The position numbers and the translations under genes are program-made. A stretch of DNA of 64,000 nucleotides. Origin: Proteobacteria bacterium ST_bin14 (lineage in GTDB: Bacteria; Pseudomonadota; Alphaproteobacteria; Sphingomonadales; Sphingomonadaceae). Shown in pieces: positions 1 to 8,673 of this stretch. Position 1 is the first letter of the stretch. Each line of letters begins with the position of its first letter. The stretch lies in the NCBI GenBank assembly GCA_002083655.1, contig MSXR01000011.1, positions 1 to 64,000 on the forward strand, read 5' to 3'. The notes under the pieces are model-generated. The model saw nothing but the letters and a program-made list of their open reading frames with translations. It did no database searches and was not told where the DNA came from.

Positions 1-510
1 AAGGACAGCCTGGCCGGCAAGAGCGGCAATGCCCAGCTCGAAACCAAATATGGCGCGCGGTTGAAGGCGTCACAGGAAAAACTGCAAACCTCCGCCAATG
101 CCTGGAACACCCAGCTTGAAGCTGCCAAAAAGATCGTGAAGCCAGACGGCACCGTTCCACCAGCCACCGAAACTGCGCTGAACCAGGCCCGTGATACGCT
201 GAGCGCAGCCCAGAATGAATTCAACGCGCTCCGTCAGGAAATTCAACAGACTGATCAATATGTTAAGTATCAGATTCTGGAAAAGCTGATCCCGGTTGCT
301 GAAAAAATCCGCAAGGATCGCAAGGGCGACACGGTTGTCCCGCGCGGCTCCGTGCTGGCATTTGATCCGGTCAATGATATCACGCCGACCGCGCTGCAGC
401 AGGTAAATGCGACCATAACGACCGTGTCGATTACGCCGCCACAGCCAAATGCGGCACCAGCGCCGGCAACCACGCCTGCCAAGCCTGCTGCCACCCCGTC
501 AACCCGGTGA
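1..510 (+). CDS. OmpH/Skp-family periplasmic chaperone, C-terminal part (5' end outside window)
   Basis: The reading frame is open from the first base of the window and ends with TGA at 508-510, so about 169 C-terminal residues are present and the signal peptide is missing. The visible part is a charged, Ala/Gln/Glu-rich helix of coiled-coil type, then a stretch YQILEKLIPVAEKIRKDRKG and an Ala/Pro-rich tail, as in OmpH/Skp proteins that hold unfolded outer-membrane proteins in the periplasm. The fabZ start overlaps its stop, and skp-fabZ is the usual order downstream of bamA in this group. The family call rests on the helix pattern and the neighbour, since the N terminus is not seen. Confidence 0.75.
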   Translation, partial: KDSLAGKSGNAQLETKYGARLKASQEKLQTSANAWNTQLEAAKKIVKPDGTVPPATETALNQARDTLSAAQNEFNALRQEIQQTDQYVKYQILEKLIPVAEKIRKDRKGDTVVPRGSVLAFDPVNDITPTALQQVNATITTVSITPPQPNAAPAPATTPAKPAATPSTR

Positions 511-983
511 GTGAAGCCATGACGGCAGCGACGCCAACCGCGCTTGATATCGGGCGTGTCATGGCGGCGCTGCCGCACCGTTACCCGATGTTGCTGGTCG
601 ACCGGGTCGAGGAGTTGATCCTCGACCAGTCGATCATCGCGATCAAAGCGGTGAGCATGAACGAGGGCTTTTTTCAGGGACATTTCCCCGGTCGCCCCAT
701 CATGCCCGGCGTGCTGATTGTCGAGGCGATGGCGCAGGCCGCGGGCATTCTGGCGGTGGAATCGCTTGGCCTCGCGGGTTCTGGCAAGCTCGTCTATTTC
801 ATGGCGATCGAGAATGCGAAGTTCCGCAAACCTGTCGAGCCGGGTGTCCTGCTGAAGCTGCATGTGGAATTTGTGCAAAAGCGGTCGAGCGTCTGTAAGT
901 TCAGCGGCAAAGCAATGATTGACGGCGCGCTTGCGGCTGAGGCCAGCTTTACCGCGATGATTGCGGATCCGCCAAAGGCATAA
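507..983 (+). CDS. fabZ: 3-hydroxyacyl-[acyl-carrier-protein] dehydratase FabZ
   Basis: FabZ dehydrates beta-hydroxyacyl-ACP in type II fatty acid synthesis in the cytoplasm. The 158-residue hot-dog protein has LPHRYPMLLVDRV near residue 22 and the active-site segment GHFPGRPIMPGVLIVEAMAQ, in which His59 and Glu73 match the catalytic pair of E. coli FabZ. The GTG start at 507 overlaps the TGA of the preceding chaperone gene; an ATG at 519 is an alternative that would shorten the protein by four residues. The gene is co-transcribed with the upstream chaperone gene. The lpxA gene that often follows is absent here. Confidence 0.95.
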   Translation: MSEAMTAATPTALDIGRVMAALPHRYPMLLVDRVEELILDQSIIAIKAVSMNEGFFQGHFPGRPIMPGVLIVEAMAQAAGILAVESLGLAGSGKLVYFMAIENAKFRKPVEPGVLLKLHVEFVQKRSSVCKFSGKAMIDGALAAEASFTAMIADPPKA

Positions 984-992
984 AGAGTCGGA

Positions 993-1154
993 TTCACGCG
1001 AAGGCGCGGAGACGCGGAGGGGTTGCGGAGTAGGCACTCTTGTGCGTCAAAGCGCCAGGAACAGTCCTGCTCGGGCAAATAAAGATAAAGTCAGCTTCGC
1101 AGGTGGTCGGTGCCCCTTTCAAAATCACTCCGCGTCTCCGCGCCTCCGCGTGGA
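993..1154. repeat. REP-like inverted repeat pair between fabZ and amn
   Basis: Two 27-bp arms at 993-1019 and 1128-1154 are near-perfect reverse complements of each other, built around CGCGGAGACGCGGAG, separated by about 108 bp. They lie between the convergent ends of fabZ and amn. The arrangement resembles the dispersed REP/BIME elements of sphingomonad genomes. The transcript of either strand could fold into a long hairpin and act as a bidirectional end or stabiliser. Confidence 0.7.
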
Positions 1155-1173
1155 CCCCATCTTGCCGATATCG

Positions 1174-2628
1174 TTACCGGAAAGGCGGCTCATTGAACGC
1201 GCGAAGTTTGCGGGAATGGAGCTTGGCGCCCTCGCGGCGAAGCTCTTCGCAGGCTTCGATCCCGATCTTCATATGCTCGGCAATGGCACGTTCGTAAAAA
1301 CGGTTGGCTTGGCCAGGCAGTTTCAACTCGCCGTGCAATGGTTTGTCCGACACGCACAGCAACGTGCCATAGGGCACGCGGAACCGGTAACCCTGGGCGG
1401 CGATGGTCGCCGATTCCATATCGATACCCACCGCGCGGCTGAGCGAGAACCGCAGGGCTGATTTCGAATAGCGTAGTTCCCAGTTGCGATCATCGGTGGT
1501 TACAATCGTACCCGTGCGCAGGCGGCGCTTCAGTTCATCGCCCGATTGGCCCGACACCGTCTGCGCGGCACGCGCAAGCGCCTGTTGCACTTCGGCAATG
1601 GCGGGCACGGGAATTTCAGGCGGCAGCACATCATCCAGCACATGATCGTCGCGCAGATAGGCGTGGGCGAGCACATAATCACCGATCCGCTGGCTGGGGC
1701 GCAGCCCGCCGCAATGGCCGATCATCAGCCAAGCCTCTGGCCGCACCACGGCCAGGTGATCGCAAATCGTTTTGGCATTTGAAGGGCCAACGCCGATATT
1801 CACCAGGGTAATGCCGGTGCGATCATCGGCGATCAGGTGATAAGCGGGCATCTGGTGCCGACGCCACGCGCTGGTATCAGCCAGAACGGCTTCGATATCA
1901 TCGCCGTGTTTAAACAACACGCCGCCTGCGCCGGATAGCGCAGTGAAGCGGCTGGGGTTGCCATCTGAATCGGGGCCAAGCTGCGCTGCCGCCCAGCGCA
2001 CGAATTCATCGACATAGCGGTGATAGTTGGTGAACAGCACATAGCGCTGCACATGTTCGGGCGGGGTGCCGGTATAGTGGCGCAACCGGGCCAGGCTGAA
2101 ATCGGTGCGCAGGGCATCAAACAGCGCCAGTGGGCGCACGCCGTCATGGCTTTCCAGCAAACCGTCGGCCGTTTCATCGCCAATGAACGCCAACTCGGTT
2201 GCCGGGAAATGGCGCGACAATTCGGTTGCGGAAACATCATCCAGGCTCAGCGCGGCGCCGGCATCCAGCACATAGGGGAACGGAATTTCCTGCCGGCCGG
2301 CCCCTGCTTCGACTGAAACGTCGTAATCCTCAATCAACAGGCCCAGCTGTTCGGTCAGATAACCGGCAAACTGCGCGGGCTTGGTAACGGTGATGCGGTA
2401 TTCGCCAGCCGACACCAGCCGCCCGAACGAACGCAGCGGGGCAGGGCGATCATCCGCCCCGCGATAGGTAAGGCGGATTTCAGGGTAAGCGAATGATCCG
2501 TCGGTGCGCATGGTCGCGGGCGGGATCGTGCCTTCGTGCAGATAGGCCGACAATGCAGCCCGCAAGCGATTGACAGAGGCGGTGTAGAGCGCATCAAGCT
2601 CAGCGACGATTTCAGCAGCAATGTTCAT
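1174..2628 (-). CDS. amn: AMP nucleosidase
   Basis: The enzyme hydrolyses AMP to adenine and ribose-5-phosphate and so tunes the adenylate pool. The 484-residue protein has the two-part layout of Amn: an N-terminal regulatory domain (about residues 1-180, with the conserved start AAEIVAELDALYTASV and PEIRLTYRG) and a C-terminal nucleoside-phosphorylase-like catalytic domain with the segments GVGPSNAKTICDHLAVVRPE, MIGHCGGLR and GIDMESATIAAQGYRFRVPY. The length fits the family. It stands alone on the minus strand, convergent with fabZ. The start ATG at 2628 gives the expected family N terminus. Confidence 0.95.
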   Translation of the reverse strand: MNIAAEIVAELDALYTASVNRLRAALSAYLHEGTIPPATMRTDGSFAYPEIRLTYRGADDRPAPLRSFGRLVSAGEYRITVTKPAQFAGYLTEQLGLLIEDYDVSVEAGAGRQEIPFPYVLDAGAALSLDDVSATELSRHFPATELAFIGDETADGLLESHDGVRPLALFDALRTDFSLARLRHYTGTPPEHVQRYVLFTNYHRYVDEFVRWAAAQLGPDSDGNPSRFTALSGAGGVLFKHGDDIEAVLADTSAWRRHQMPAYHLIADDRTGITLVNIGVGPSNAKTICDHLAVVRPEAWLMIGHCGGLRPSQRIGDYVLAHAYLRDDHVLDDVLPPEIPVPAIAEVQQALARAAQTVSGQSGDELKRRLRTGTIVTTDDRNWELRYSKSALRFSLSRAVGIDMESATIAAQGYRFRVPYGTLLCVSDKPLHGELKLPGQANRFYERAIAEHMKIGIEACEELRREGAKLHSRKLRAFNEPPFR

Positions 2629-2913
2629 GGCCTGTCGCTAATCCACGGGTGCGACACTGGCAAGACAGGGGCGTTGCTGGGCTGGCCGGGGCACGTGTTA
2701 GGGCCCAGAAGGCCAGGCGCTATGTTCAACCTTCCCGAACCGAAAAACCGTTAGCCCAGAGCCTCTCGAAGCCTGTTCTCAGCGCAGACGAAGGAGCTGC
2801 CATTCTTCTCAATCATAGAAAAGAACATGCAGCGCCCTTTGGTTGCCCGAACGGGCGGGCGCTCCGGAAAGTCTTCGACAGTTCAGGTCGAACAGGTCGG
2901 GTGCCCGGTAGCG

Positions 2914-3189
2914 TTACGCTGCGTCAGTGCCCTTATCGTCGTCCAGCAGCGTGCTGATGCCATATGCCGTTCCCGCCGCCGCCACGACCACGCCAGCGGC
3001 GATTGCCGCTGCGGTTAGCGGGTTTTCCTTCACCGCCTCTACTGTCGATTCAACAGCGTCCTCAATCGCGGCTTGCGCGCGTTCCAGAAAGGATTTGGCG
3101 TCCGCCGCCAAGTCATCGGCCTTGGGCAAGGCGGCGACCAGATCCTGGCCGGTGGTGGTGATGGCGTCCTTGATGGTCTCATCGCTCAT
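2914..3189 (-). CDS. Small C-terminally anchored helical protein (DUF883-like)
   Basis: This 91-residue protein begins MSDETIKDAITTTGQDLVAA, continues as an acidic amphipathic helix, and ends in VKENPLTAAAIAAGVVVAAA, a single hydrophobic segment followed by a short acidic tail (LDDDKG). The layout of a helical domain, then a KENP motif, then one transmembrane segment resembles ElaB/YqjD/DUF883 proteins, which tether ribosomes or stress factors to the inner membrane in E. coli. That resemblance is by pattern only. It is a single gene, with 285 bp upstream (2629-2913 on the downstream side) in which I see no other gene. Confidence 0.7.
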   Translation of the reverse strand: MSDETIKDAITTTGQDLVAALPKADDLAADAKSFLERAQAAIEDAVESTVEAVKENPLTAAAIAAGVVVAAAGTAYGISTLLDDDKGTDAA

Positions 3190-3278
3190 CGTCTGAATCC
3201 TTCGGCTTGAGAAAGTGACATCAAAACAACGATATTATTCAGCCAATGTTCCACCGAACGGCAGTGAATTCCAGCAAA

Positions 3279-3761
3279 TTACATCGAATCGAGCATATAT
3301 TCAGCCGAGCTGACGCGGAATTCGCCCGGGCCCTCTATGTTCAGCTGGGTGACAACACCGTCCTCGACAAGCATTGAATAACGCTGGCCGCGTGTGCCCA
3401 TGCCAAATTTCGATCCGTCGAACACCAGGCCGACTGCCTTGGCAAAGTCTGCATTGCCATCGGCGAGCATCGTCACGGCACCGCCAGCGCCCGCACCCTT
3501 GCTCCATGCGCCCAGCACAAACGCGTCGTTCACTGCCGTACAGGCAATCTCGTCAACGCCCTTGGCCTTGAACGCGTCGGCCTTGTCGAGGAAACCGGGC
3601 AGATGCTTGGCCGAGCAAGTGGGAGTGAAGGCACCTGGAACAGAGAATAAAGCTACCTTGCGCCCTGCAAAATAACTCGCGGTATCAACAGCTTCCGGGC
3701 CATGTTCGGTCACCTTTGAAAAAACTGCCGGGGGAAGCTTGTCGCCAACCTTGATCGTCAT
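3279..3761 (-). CDS. Peroxiredoxin, Prx5 type
   Basis: This thiol peroxidase reduces H2O2 and organic peroxides. The 160-residue protein carries the peroxidatic site PGAFTPTCSAKHLPGF with Cys49, and a second cysteine at residue 74 (EIACTAVND) placed as in type-II/Prx5 enzymes that cycle with glutaredoxin or thioredoxin. I chose the ATG at 3761 because MTIKVGDKLPPAVF is the family N terminus; the longer open frame upstream has no homologous features and overlaps the divergent yqgE gene. A glutaredoxin and a thioredoxin gene occur elsewhere in the window and could supply electrons, but that is inference. Confidence 0.9.
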   Translation of the reverse strand: MTIKVGDKLPPAVFSKVTEHGPEAVDTASYFAGRKVALFSVPGAFTPTCSAKHLPGFLDKADAFKAKGVDEIACTAVNDAFVLGAWSKGAGAGGAVTMLADGNADFAKAVGLVFDGSKFGMGTRGQRYSMLVEDGVVTQLNIEGPGEFRVSSAEYMLDSM

Positions 3762-3933
3762 GCAGCGCGTCCTTCGTCTTTGTTGTGGGGCATCGTCTAG
3801 GCTAGGAAAAGCCCGGTTTGAAGCCATTTCGACGCCAAGACGGAATAAAATTTGCGCCCGGTTTTCTGTCATCAACAGGCGGTAGATGCAGGTTGTTTTG
3901 GACCGCACCGGCGCCGGCTGATAGATAAGGGTG

Positions 3934-4518
3934 ATGTCTGTGCCCCCGCACCTCACCGGCTACCTCAGCCGTTACCTCACCGGCCAATTCCTGCTCGCAA
4001 TGCCGGGCATGAGCGATCCGCGCTTCGATCATGCCGTCATCGCCATGTGTGCGCATGATAGCCAGGGCGCGATGGGGATCGGCATCGGCGAACAGATTGA
4101 CGATCTGGGGCTGCACGAAATTCTTGACCAGTTTGGTATCGATGCCGGGGTCGCGCCCAACGCCCCCGTTTATTTGGGTGGGCCGGTCGAGCCGGGACGC
4201 GGGTTTGTGCTGCACAGCAGCGATTGGGGCGGGCAGGACACGATCGACGTTGCCGGGCGCTGGTCGCTATCGGGCACAATCGACATTTTGCGCGCAATTG
4301 CCGAAGGGCGCGGGCCATCCCGCTGGGTGGTGGCACTGGGCTATGCCGGTTGGGGCGCAGGCCAGCTGGATGGTGAGATGACGCGGCATGGTTGGTTCAA
4401 CACGCCGGGCACGCCAGAGCTGATTTACGATGTCGCAACCGGGGACAGGTGGAGCCGGGGCTTTGCCAGCGCGGGAATTGACCCCCGATTACTGGCGAGC
4501 AGCGCGGGCACCGCGTAA
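3934..4518 (+). CDS. YqgE/AlgH family protein
   Basis: The 194-residue protein matches the YqgE/AlgH fold, with YLTGQFLLAMPGMSDPRFDH at the N terminus and HDSQGAMGIGIG, VYLGGPVEPGRGFVLHS and GYAGWGAGQLDGEM further on, all typical of the family. Its biochemical role is unknown; in Pseudomonas AlgH was linked to alginate regulation and in many proteobacteria the gene neighbours yqgF. A GTG at 3931 immediately precedes the chosen ATG at 3934; the AAGG at 3927-3930 favours the ATG. It is divergent from the peroxiredoxin gene and lies upstream of ahcY, separated by 142 bp. Confidence 0.9.
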   Translation: MSVPPHLTGYLSRYLTGQFLLAMPGMSDPRFDHAVIAMCAHDSQGAMGIGIGEQIDDLGLHEILDQFGIDAGVAPNAPVYLGGPVEPGRGFVLHSSDWGGQDTIDVAGRWSLSGTIDILRAIAEGRGPSRWVVALGYAGWGAGQLDGEMTRHGWFNTPGTPELIYDVATGDRWSRGFASAGIDPRLLASSAGTA

Positions 4519-4552
4519 TCTTCGCACCGTTTCAGGCGCTGCTGGGTGCCAT

Positions 4553-4568
4553 ATAAAGATATCTTTAT
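4553..4568. promoter_or_regulatory. 16-bp perfect palindrome upstream of ahcY, candidate SahR-type operator
   Basis: The sequence ATAAAGATATCTTTAT is an exact palindrome, about 93 bp before the ahcY start codon. ArsR-family regulators bind AT-rich palindromes of this form, and SahR, the S-adenosylhomocysteine-responsive ArsR-family repressor of methionine-cycle genes in proteobacteria, controls ahcY in several groups. No ArsR gene is present in the window, so the assignment to SahR is inference from position and form. Confidence 0.55.
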
Positions 4569-4660
4569 GTTTCGATTGCGCTTGGCGAGCGCAACGGTTA
4601 GGGGGCGGGGATGGTCGTCGGCGATTCCGGCGCACCCACTTTATTGCTGGAGATTTGTCC

Positions 4661-6064
4661 GTGGCTACCGTGCTCGAAAAGAACGATTATGTTGTCGCCG
4701 ATATCAGCCTTGCTGATTTTGGCCGCAAGGAAATCAACATTGCCGAAACCGAAATGCCGGGCCTGATGGCGCTGCGCGACGAATTTGGCGCATCACAGCC
4801 GCTGAAGGGCGCGCGCATCACCGGATCGCTGCACATGACGATTCAAACCGCAGTGCTGATCGAAACGCTTACCGCGCTGGGTGCCACCGTCCGCTGGGCG
4901 ACGTGCAACATCTATTCGACGCAGGATCACGCTGCCGCTGCCATTGCCGCCACCGGCGTGCCGGTGTTCGCGATCAAGGGTGAGAGTCTGGCGGATTATT
5001 GGGACTATGTCGGCGACATCTTCAACTGGGGCGATGAAACCTGCAACATGATCCTCGACGATGGCGGCGACGCGACGATGTTCGCGCTGTGGGGCGCCAA
5101 GCTGGAAGCTGGTCACAGCTTCCCTGAACCAGAGAATGAAGAAGAGGTCGAAATGCAGCGCGCGGTGAAGGCGTTCATCGCTGCCAAGCCCGGCTACCTC
5201 ACGGAGACTGTCAAGAACATCAAGGGCGTGTCGGAAGAAACCACCACCGGCGTCCACCGTCTCTACGCGATTGCCAAGAAGGGTGAGCTGCCTTTCCCCG
5301 CGATCAACGTCAACGACAGCGTCACCAAGTCGAAGTTTGACAATCTCTATGGCTGCAAGGAATCGCTGGTCGACGCCATCCGTCGCGGCACCGATGTGAT
5401 GCTGGCTGGCAAGGTTGCCACGGTCGCTGGCTTTGGTGACGTGGGTAAGGGTTCGGCCCAGTCACTGCGCAACGGCGGCGCGCGCGTGCTGGTGACCGAA
5501 ATCGATCCGATCTGCGCTCTGCAGGCGGCGATGGAGGGCTTTGAAGTCGTCACGATGGAAGAAGCCGTTACGCGTTCGGACATTTTCGTCACCGCAACCG
5601 GCAATGCCGATGTGATCACTGCCGATCACATGAGGGCGATGAAACCAATGTCGATCGTCTGCAACATCGGCCATTTCGATTCTGAAATTCAGATCGCAGC
5701 GCTGAGCAACTATAAATGGACCGAGGTGAAGCCGCAGGTCGATCTGGTCGAATTTCCGGACGGCAAGCAGATTATCATCCTTTCCAAGGGTCGTTTGGTG
5801 AATCTTGGGAACGCAACGGGCCATCCGTCGTTTGTTATGTCAGCGAGCTTCACCAACCAGACGCTGGCGCAGATTGAGCTGTTCACCAATCCTGGGCAGT
5901 ATGAAAATGACGTGTACGTGTTGCCGAAGCACCTCGACGAAAAGGTCGCGGCGCTTCATCTCGAAAAGCTCGGCGTGAAGCTCACCAAGCTATCGGAAAA
6001 GCAGGCAGGGTATATTGGCGTGCCGGTCGAAGGACCGTTCAAGCCAGACCATTACCGCTACTAA
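4661..6064 (+). CDS. ahcY: Adenosylhomocysteinase
   Basis: AhcY splits S-adenosylhomocysteine to adenosine and homocysteine with tightly bound NAD+, removing the product of SAM-dependent methylation. The 467-residue protein shows the N-terminal segment VADISLADFGRKEINIAETE, the substrate region GSLHMTIQTAVLIETL and STQDHAAAAI, the NAD-binding GFGDVGKGSAQSLRNGGARV, and the typical end GVPVEGPFKPDHYRY. The start is GTG at 4661, preceded by GGAGA at 4649-4653 (7-nt spacing); the open frame extends upstream to 4430 but that part overlaps yqgE and lacks family similarity. A palindromic operator candidate sits in the leader, and a hairpin terminator follows at 6118. Confidence 0.97.
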   Translation: MATVLEKNDYVVADISLADFGRKEINIAETEMPGLMALRDEFGASQPLKGARITGSLHMTIQTAVLIETLTALGATVRWATCNIYSTQDHAAAAIAATGVPVFAIKGESLADYWDYVGDIFNWGDETCNMILDDGGDATMFALWGAKLEAGHSFPEPENEEEVEMQRAVKAFIAAKPGYLTETVKNIKGVSEETTTGVHRLYAIAKKGELPFPAINVNDSVTKSKFDNLYGCKESLVDAIRRGTDVMLAGKVATVAGFGDVGKGSAQSLRNGGARVLVTEIDPICALQAAMEGFEVVTMEEAVTRSDIFVTATGNADVITADHMRAMKPMSIVCNIGHFDSEIQIAALSNYKWTEVKPQVDLVEFPDGKQIIILSKGRLVNLGNATGHPSFVMSASFTNQTLAQIELFTNPGQYENDVYVLPKHLDEKVAALHLEKLGVKLTKLSEKQAGYIGVPVEGPFKPDHYRY

Positions 6065-6117
6065 GGTTCCCGCCCAACCGGGCAAATCACAGGTCATGCC
6101 CAACCGGGCAGGCAGCA

Positions 6118-6151
6118 GGGGGTCGCGTTCAGCAATGAGCGCGGCCCTTTT
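6118..6151 (+). terminator. Rho-independent terminator after ahcY
   Basis: GGGTCGCG (from about 6118) pairs with CGCGGCCC (6140-6147) around a 13-nt loop and is followed by TTTT. Just before it, a 13-bp direct repeat GCCCAACCGGGCA occurs twice (6072-6084 and 6098-6110), each copy being a small hairpin. Confidence 0.6.
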
Positions 6152-6303
6152 GCGTTGTTAGCGCGGGGTTGGCCTTGGGCGTGGTGTGCTTTGGCCGTGG
6201 GGGCACCACTATATTGCGCGCGTCGCTGCTTCCCCTTGCGCGCGCTGCGTTATAAGGGCGTGGAGATGAACCTGCCGCCTGCGCCAGTGCCCGGAGGGGC
6301 GCA

Positions 6304-8673
6304 ATGATCGGAAATCAGGCGCTGTCCCTTACGGTGGCAGGCGCAACGCTGGCTTTGCTGATCGGCCTGGCTGGCTGGGCGCTGTTCACTGGCCTGCGCG
6401 CGCGGGCTGAGGGGAGGGCGGCACTGGCGGATAATGCCCGGCTGTCAGCGATGCTGGCGACCGCGCCAGCGCTGTCGATGGTGGTACGGCCCGATGGTCG
6501 GCTGTCGATGCCTGATCGATTGGCGGATTGGCTGGGCCTGTCACCCGCTCCGCGCGATCTGGCGGATATTTCGCGGGGTGATTCAGGCCTTGAACCAGGC
6601 GATTTTGCCGCGTTGGCAATCGAGATTGATGCGGCACAAAAATCGGGAAGGCCCTTTCAGCGGTCGGTGCGGGTGCACGGATCGTCGCGCACGTTGATGA
6701 TCAAGGGCCAGCGCGCGGCGCGCGAGTTGATGATTCCCGGCGGCGTTGTGCTGTGGGTATTTGATGCAAGCGACAGTGAAAGTGAAATTGCCCGGCTGGA
6801 CGCAGAGGCGACGCGGTTCCGCGATGCATATCAGGCGCTGACCGGGCTGATTGAGGCGGCACCGCTGCCCATGTGGTATCGCGGACCGGACTTGCGGTTA
6901 CGGATGGTGAATTCAGCCTATGTTGATGCGGTCGAAGGCCGCGACGGCGAGGATGTCATCGCGCGCGGGCTTGAGCTGGTTGAAGAAGCTGGCGGGCGCG
7001 GCCCGCTGGCCAGCGCGGTGGCCGCACGCGACGCCGGGCGATCCGAAAGCCAGGCCGTCCCCGCCACGATCAAGGGCACCAGGCGCATGCTGCGCGTGGT
7101 GGATGTGCCGCTGCCCACCGGCGGCGTGGCGGGTTTCGCGATAGATATCGAGGATCTGGAACAGGCGCGCTCGGGCATCAAGCGGTTCGGGGAGGCCCAG
7201 CGCGCGCTGCTTGATCGGCTGTCAGCAGGCGTGGTGCAGTTCGCGGCAGACCGGACGCTGGCATTCTGCAACCAACCGTTCCGGCGGCTGTTCGCGATGC
7301 GCAATGAATGGCTGGTCGATCGCCCCGAATTCGACCGCGTGCTTGAACGCATGCGCGAGGCCAATCGACTGCCCGAAGTGCGCGATTTTCCAGGCTGGAA
7401 GGCGGAACGGCGCGACTGGTTTTCTGCCGCTGATAGCCAGATTGAGGAAAACTGGCTGTTGCCTGGTGGCGTTCACTTGCGCGTCGTGGCCCAGCCATTG
7501 CCCGATGGCGGGTTGTTGCTGATCTTTGAGGATCGCACCGAACAAATCCAGCTTGCCAGTGCGCGCGACACGCTGTTGCGGGTGCGCACCGCGACATTCG
7601 ACAATCTGTTCGAAGCGCTGGGAGTCTTCGCCGCCGATGGCCGGTTGCAGCTGTGGAATAATCGCTTCCGGCTGACGCTGGGTTTTGAGGAGGAGTTCCT
7701 CGCACAGCACCCGCGCGTCGATGTGCTCGCCAAGGCCGCGGCACCAAAGCTGGCGAGTGCGGGCAAGGCAGTGCTGATCAGCGAACTGGTCCGATCCGCC
7801 ACCGTTGAGCGATTGCAGCGCGGCGGCAATCTGGCGTTTGCCGATGGCCGCCATTTCGAATTCGCTGCCGTGCCGCTGCCCGATGGCAATGCGCTGTTCA
7901 CGATGCTCGACATCACCGACAGCCACAAGATGGAGGTGGCGCTGCGCGACCGGAACGAGGCGCTGGAGGCGGCCGACCGGGTGAAGACCAATTTCGTCGC
8001 GAATATGAGCTATGAATTGCGCACCCCGCTCACCTCGATCAGCGGCTTCGCCGAGATGCTGAAGGGCGGCTATGCGGGCGAATTGCCGGCAACCGCTGCC
8101 GATTATGTCGCGGCAATCATGGAATCGGTGGAACGGCTGGGCGGGCTGGTCGATGATGTGCTCGATCTGACGCAGGATGATGCGGGCAGCGCCCCCGCTG
8201 AACGGGCTGCGGTTGATCTCGCCGCGCTGTCCCGCGAGGTTGCGGCCAAACTGGCTGGGGTGGCGGCGGCGCGCAAACTCGATTTCGCGGTAGAAATTGC
8301 CCCGACGGTGGGCAGCATTACCGGCGATGCCAAGCGGCTGGCGCAGGTGATCGAAAACCTGCTGCGCCACGCCATGTCTGGCACGCCAGAGGGCGGACGG
8401 GTGCTGCTGCATGCCGATGGCACGGCCAAATCGGCGCGGATTGTGGTGTCCGATAATGGCCGGGGCATGAGCGAAAAGGCAATTGCCCGCGCCTTTGATC
8501 GATTTGCCGAACCCGGCCTTACCCGCAGTGGTGAACGCGCGCTGGGGCTTGGCCTGCCGCTCGCCAAGCAATTTGTTGAAGCGCATGGCGGCACGATCGC
8601 GCTGGTATCCGAACGCGGGCAGGGGACGCTGATCACGGTCGATCTGCCGCGCCCTGCGCAACAGGCGGTATGA
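6304..8673 (+). CDS. divL: DivL-like multi-PAS pseudo-histidine kinase with tyrosine H-box
   Basis: This 789-residue protein has one N-terminal membrane helix (about residues 5-30), several PAS-like domains (about 50-540), and a kinase core. The H-box reads NMSYELRTPLTSISGF: the usual phospho-acceptor His is Tyr570 (codon TAT at 8011). That is the hallmark of DivL, which in Caulobacter senses DivK~P and controls CckA and thus CtrA. In the ATPase domain the second Asn of the N-box is His689 (NLLRHAMSGT), while the G1 (DNGRGM) and G2 (GLGLPLAK) boxes are kept. This suggests ATP may still bind but phosphotransfer is unlikely. It heads an operon with ATGA overlaps into tsaE. Confidence 0.9.
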   Translation: MIGNQALSLTVAGATLALLIGLAGWALFTGLRARAEGRAALADNARLSAMLATAPALSMVVRPDGRLSMPDRLADWLGLSPAPRDLADISRGDSGLEPGDFAALAIEIDAAQKSGRPFQRSVRVHGSSRTLMIKGQRAARELMIPGGVVLWVFDASDSESEIARLDAEATRFRDAYQALTGLIEAAPLPMWYRGPDLRLRMVNSAYVDAVEGRDGEDVIARGLELVEEAGGRGPLASAVAARDAGRSESQAVPATIKGTRRMLRVVDVPLPTGGVAGFAIDIEDLEQARSGIKRFGEAQRALLDRLSAGVVQFAADRTLAFCNQPFRRLFAMRNEWLVDRPEFDRVLERMREANRLPEVRDFPGWKAERRDWFSAADSQIEENWLLPGGVHLRVVAQPLPDGGLLLIFEDRTEQIQLASARDTLLRVRTATFDNLFEALGVFAADGRLQLWNNRFRLTLGFEEEFLAQHPRVDVLAKAAAPKLASAGKAVLISELVRSATVERLQRGGNLAFADGRHFEFAAVPLPDGNALFTMLDITDSHKMEVALRDRNEALEAADRVKTNFVANMSYELRTPLTSISGFAEMLKGGYAGELPATAADYVAAIMESVERLGGLVDDVLDLTQDDAGSAPAERAAVDLAALSREVAAKLAGVAAARKLDFAVEIAPTVGSITGDAKRLAQVIENLLRHAMSGTPEGGRVLLHADGTAKSARIVVSDNGRGMSEKAIARAFDRFAEPGLTRSGERALGLGLPLAKQFVEAHGGTIALVSERGQGTLITVDLPRPAQQAV

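Noticed and set aside
4519..4660. SAH riboswitch in the ahcY leader
   Set aside because: The leader lacks the conserved GC-rich core of the SAH riboswitch; the clear feature is a DNA palindrome.
7222..8661. 479-codon minus-strand frame opposite divL
   Set aside because: Shadow of the divL coding sequence; its translation has no domain and the plus-strand frame has kinase motifs.
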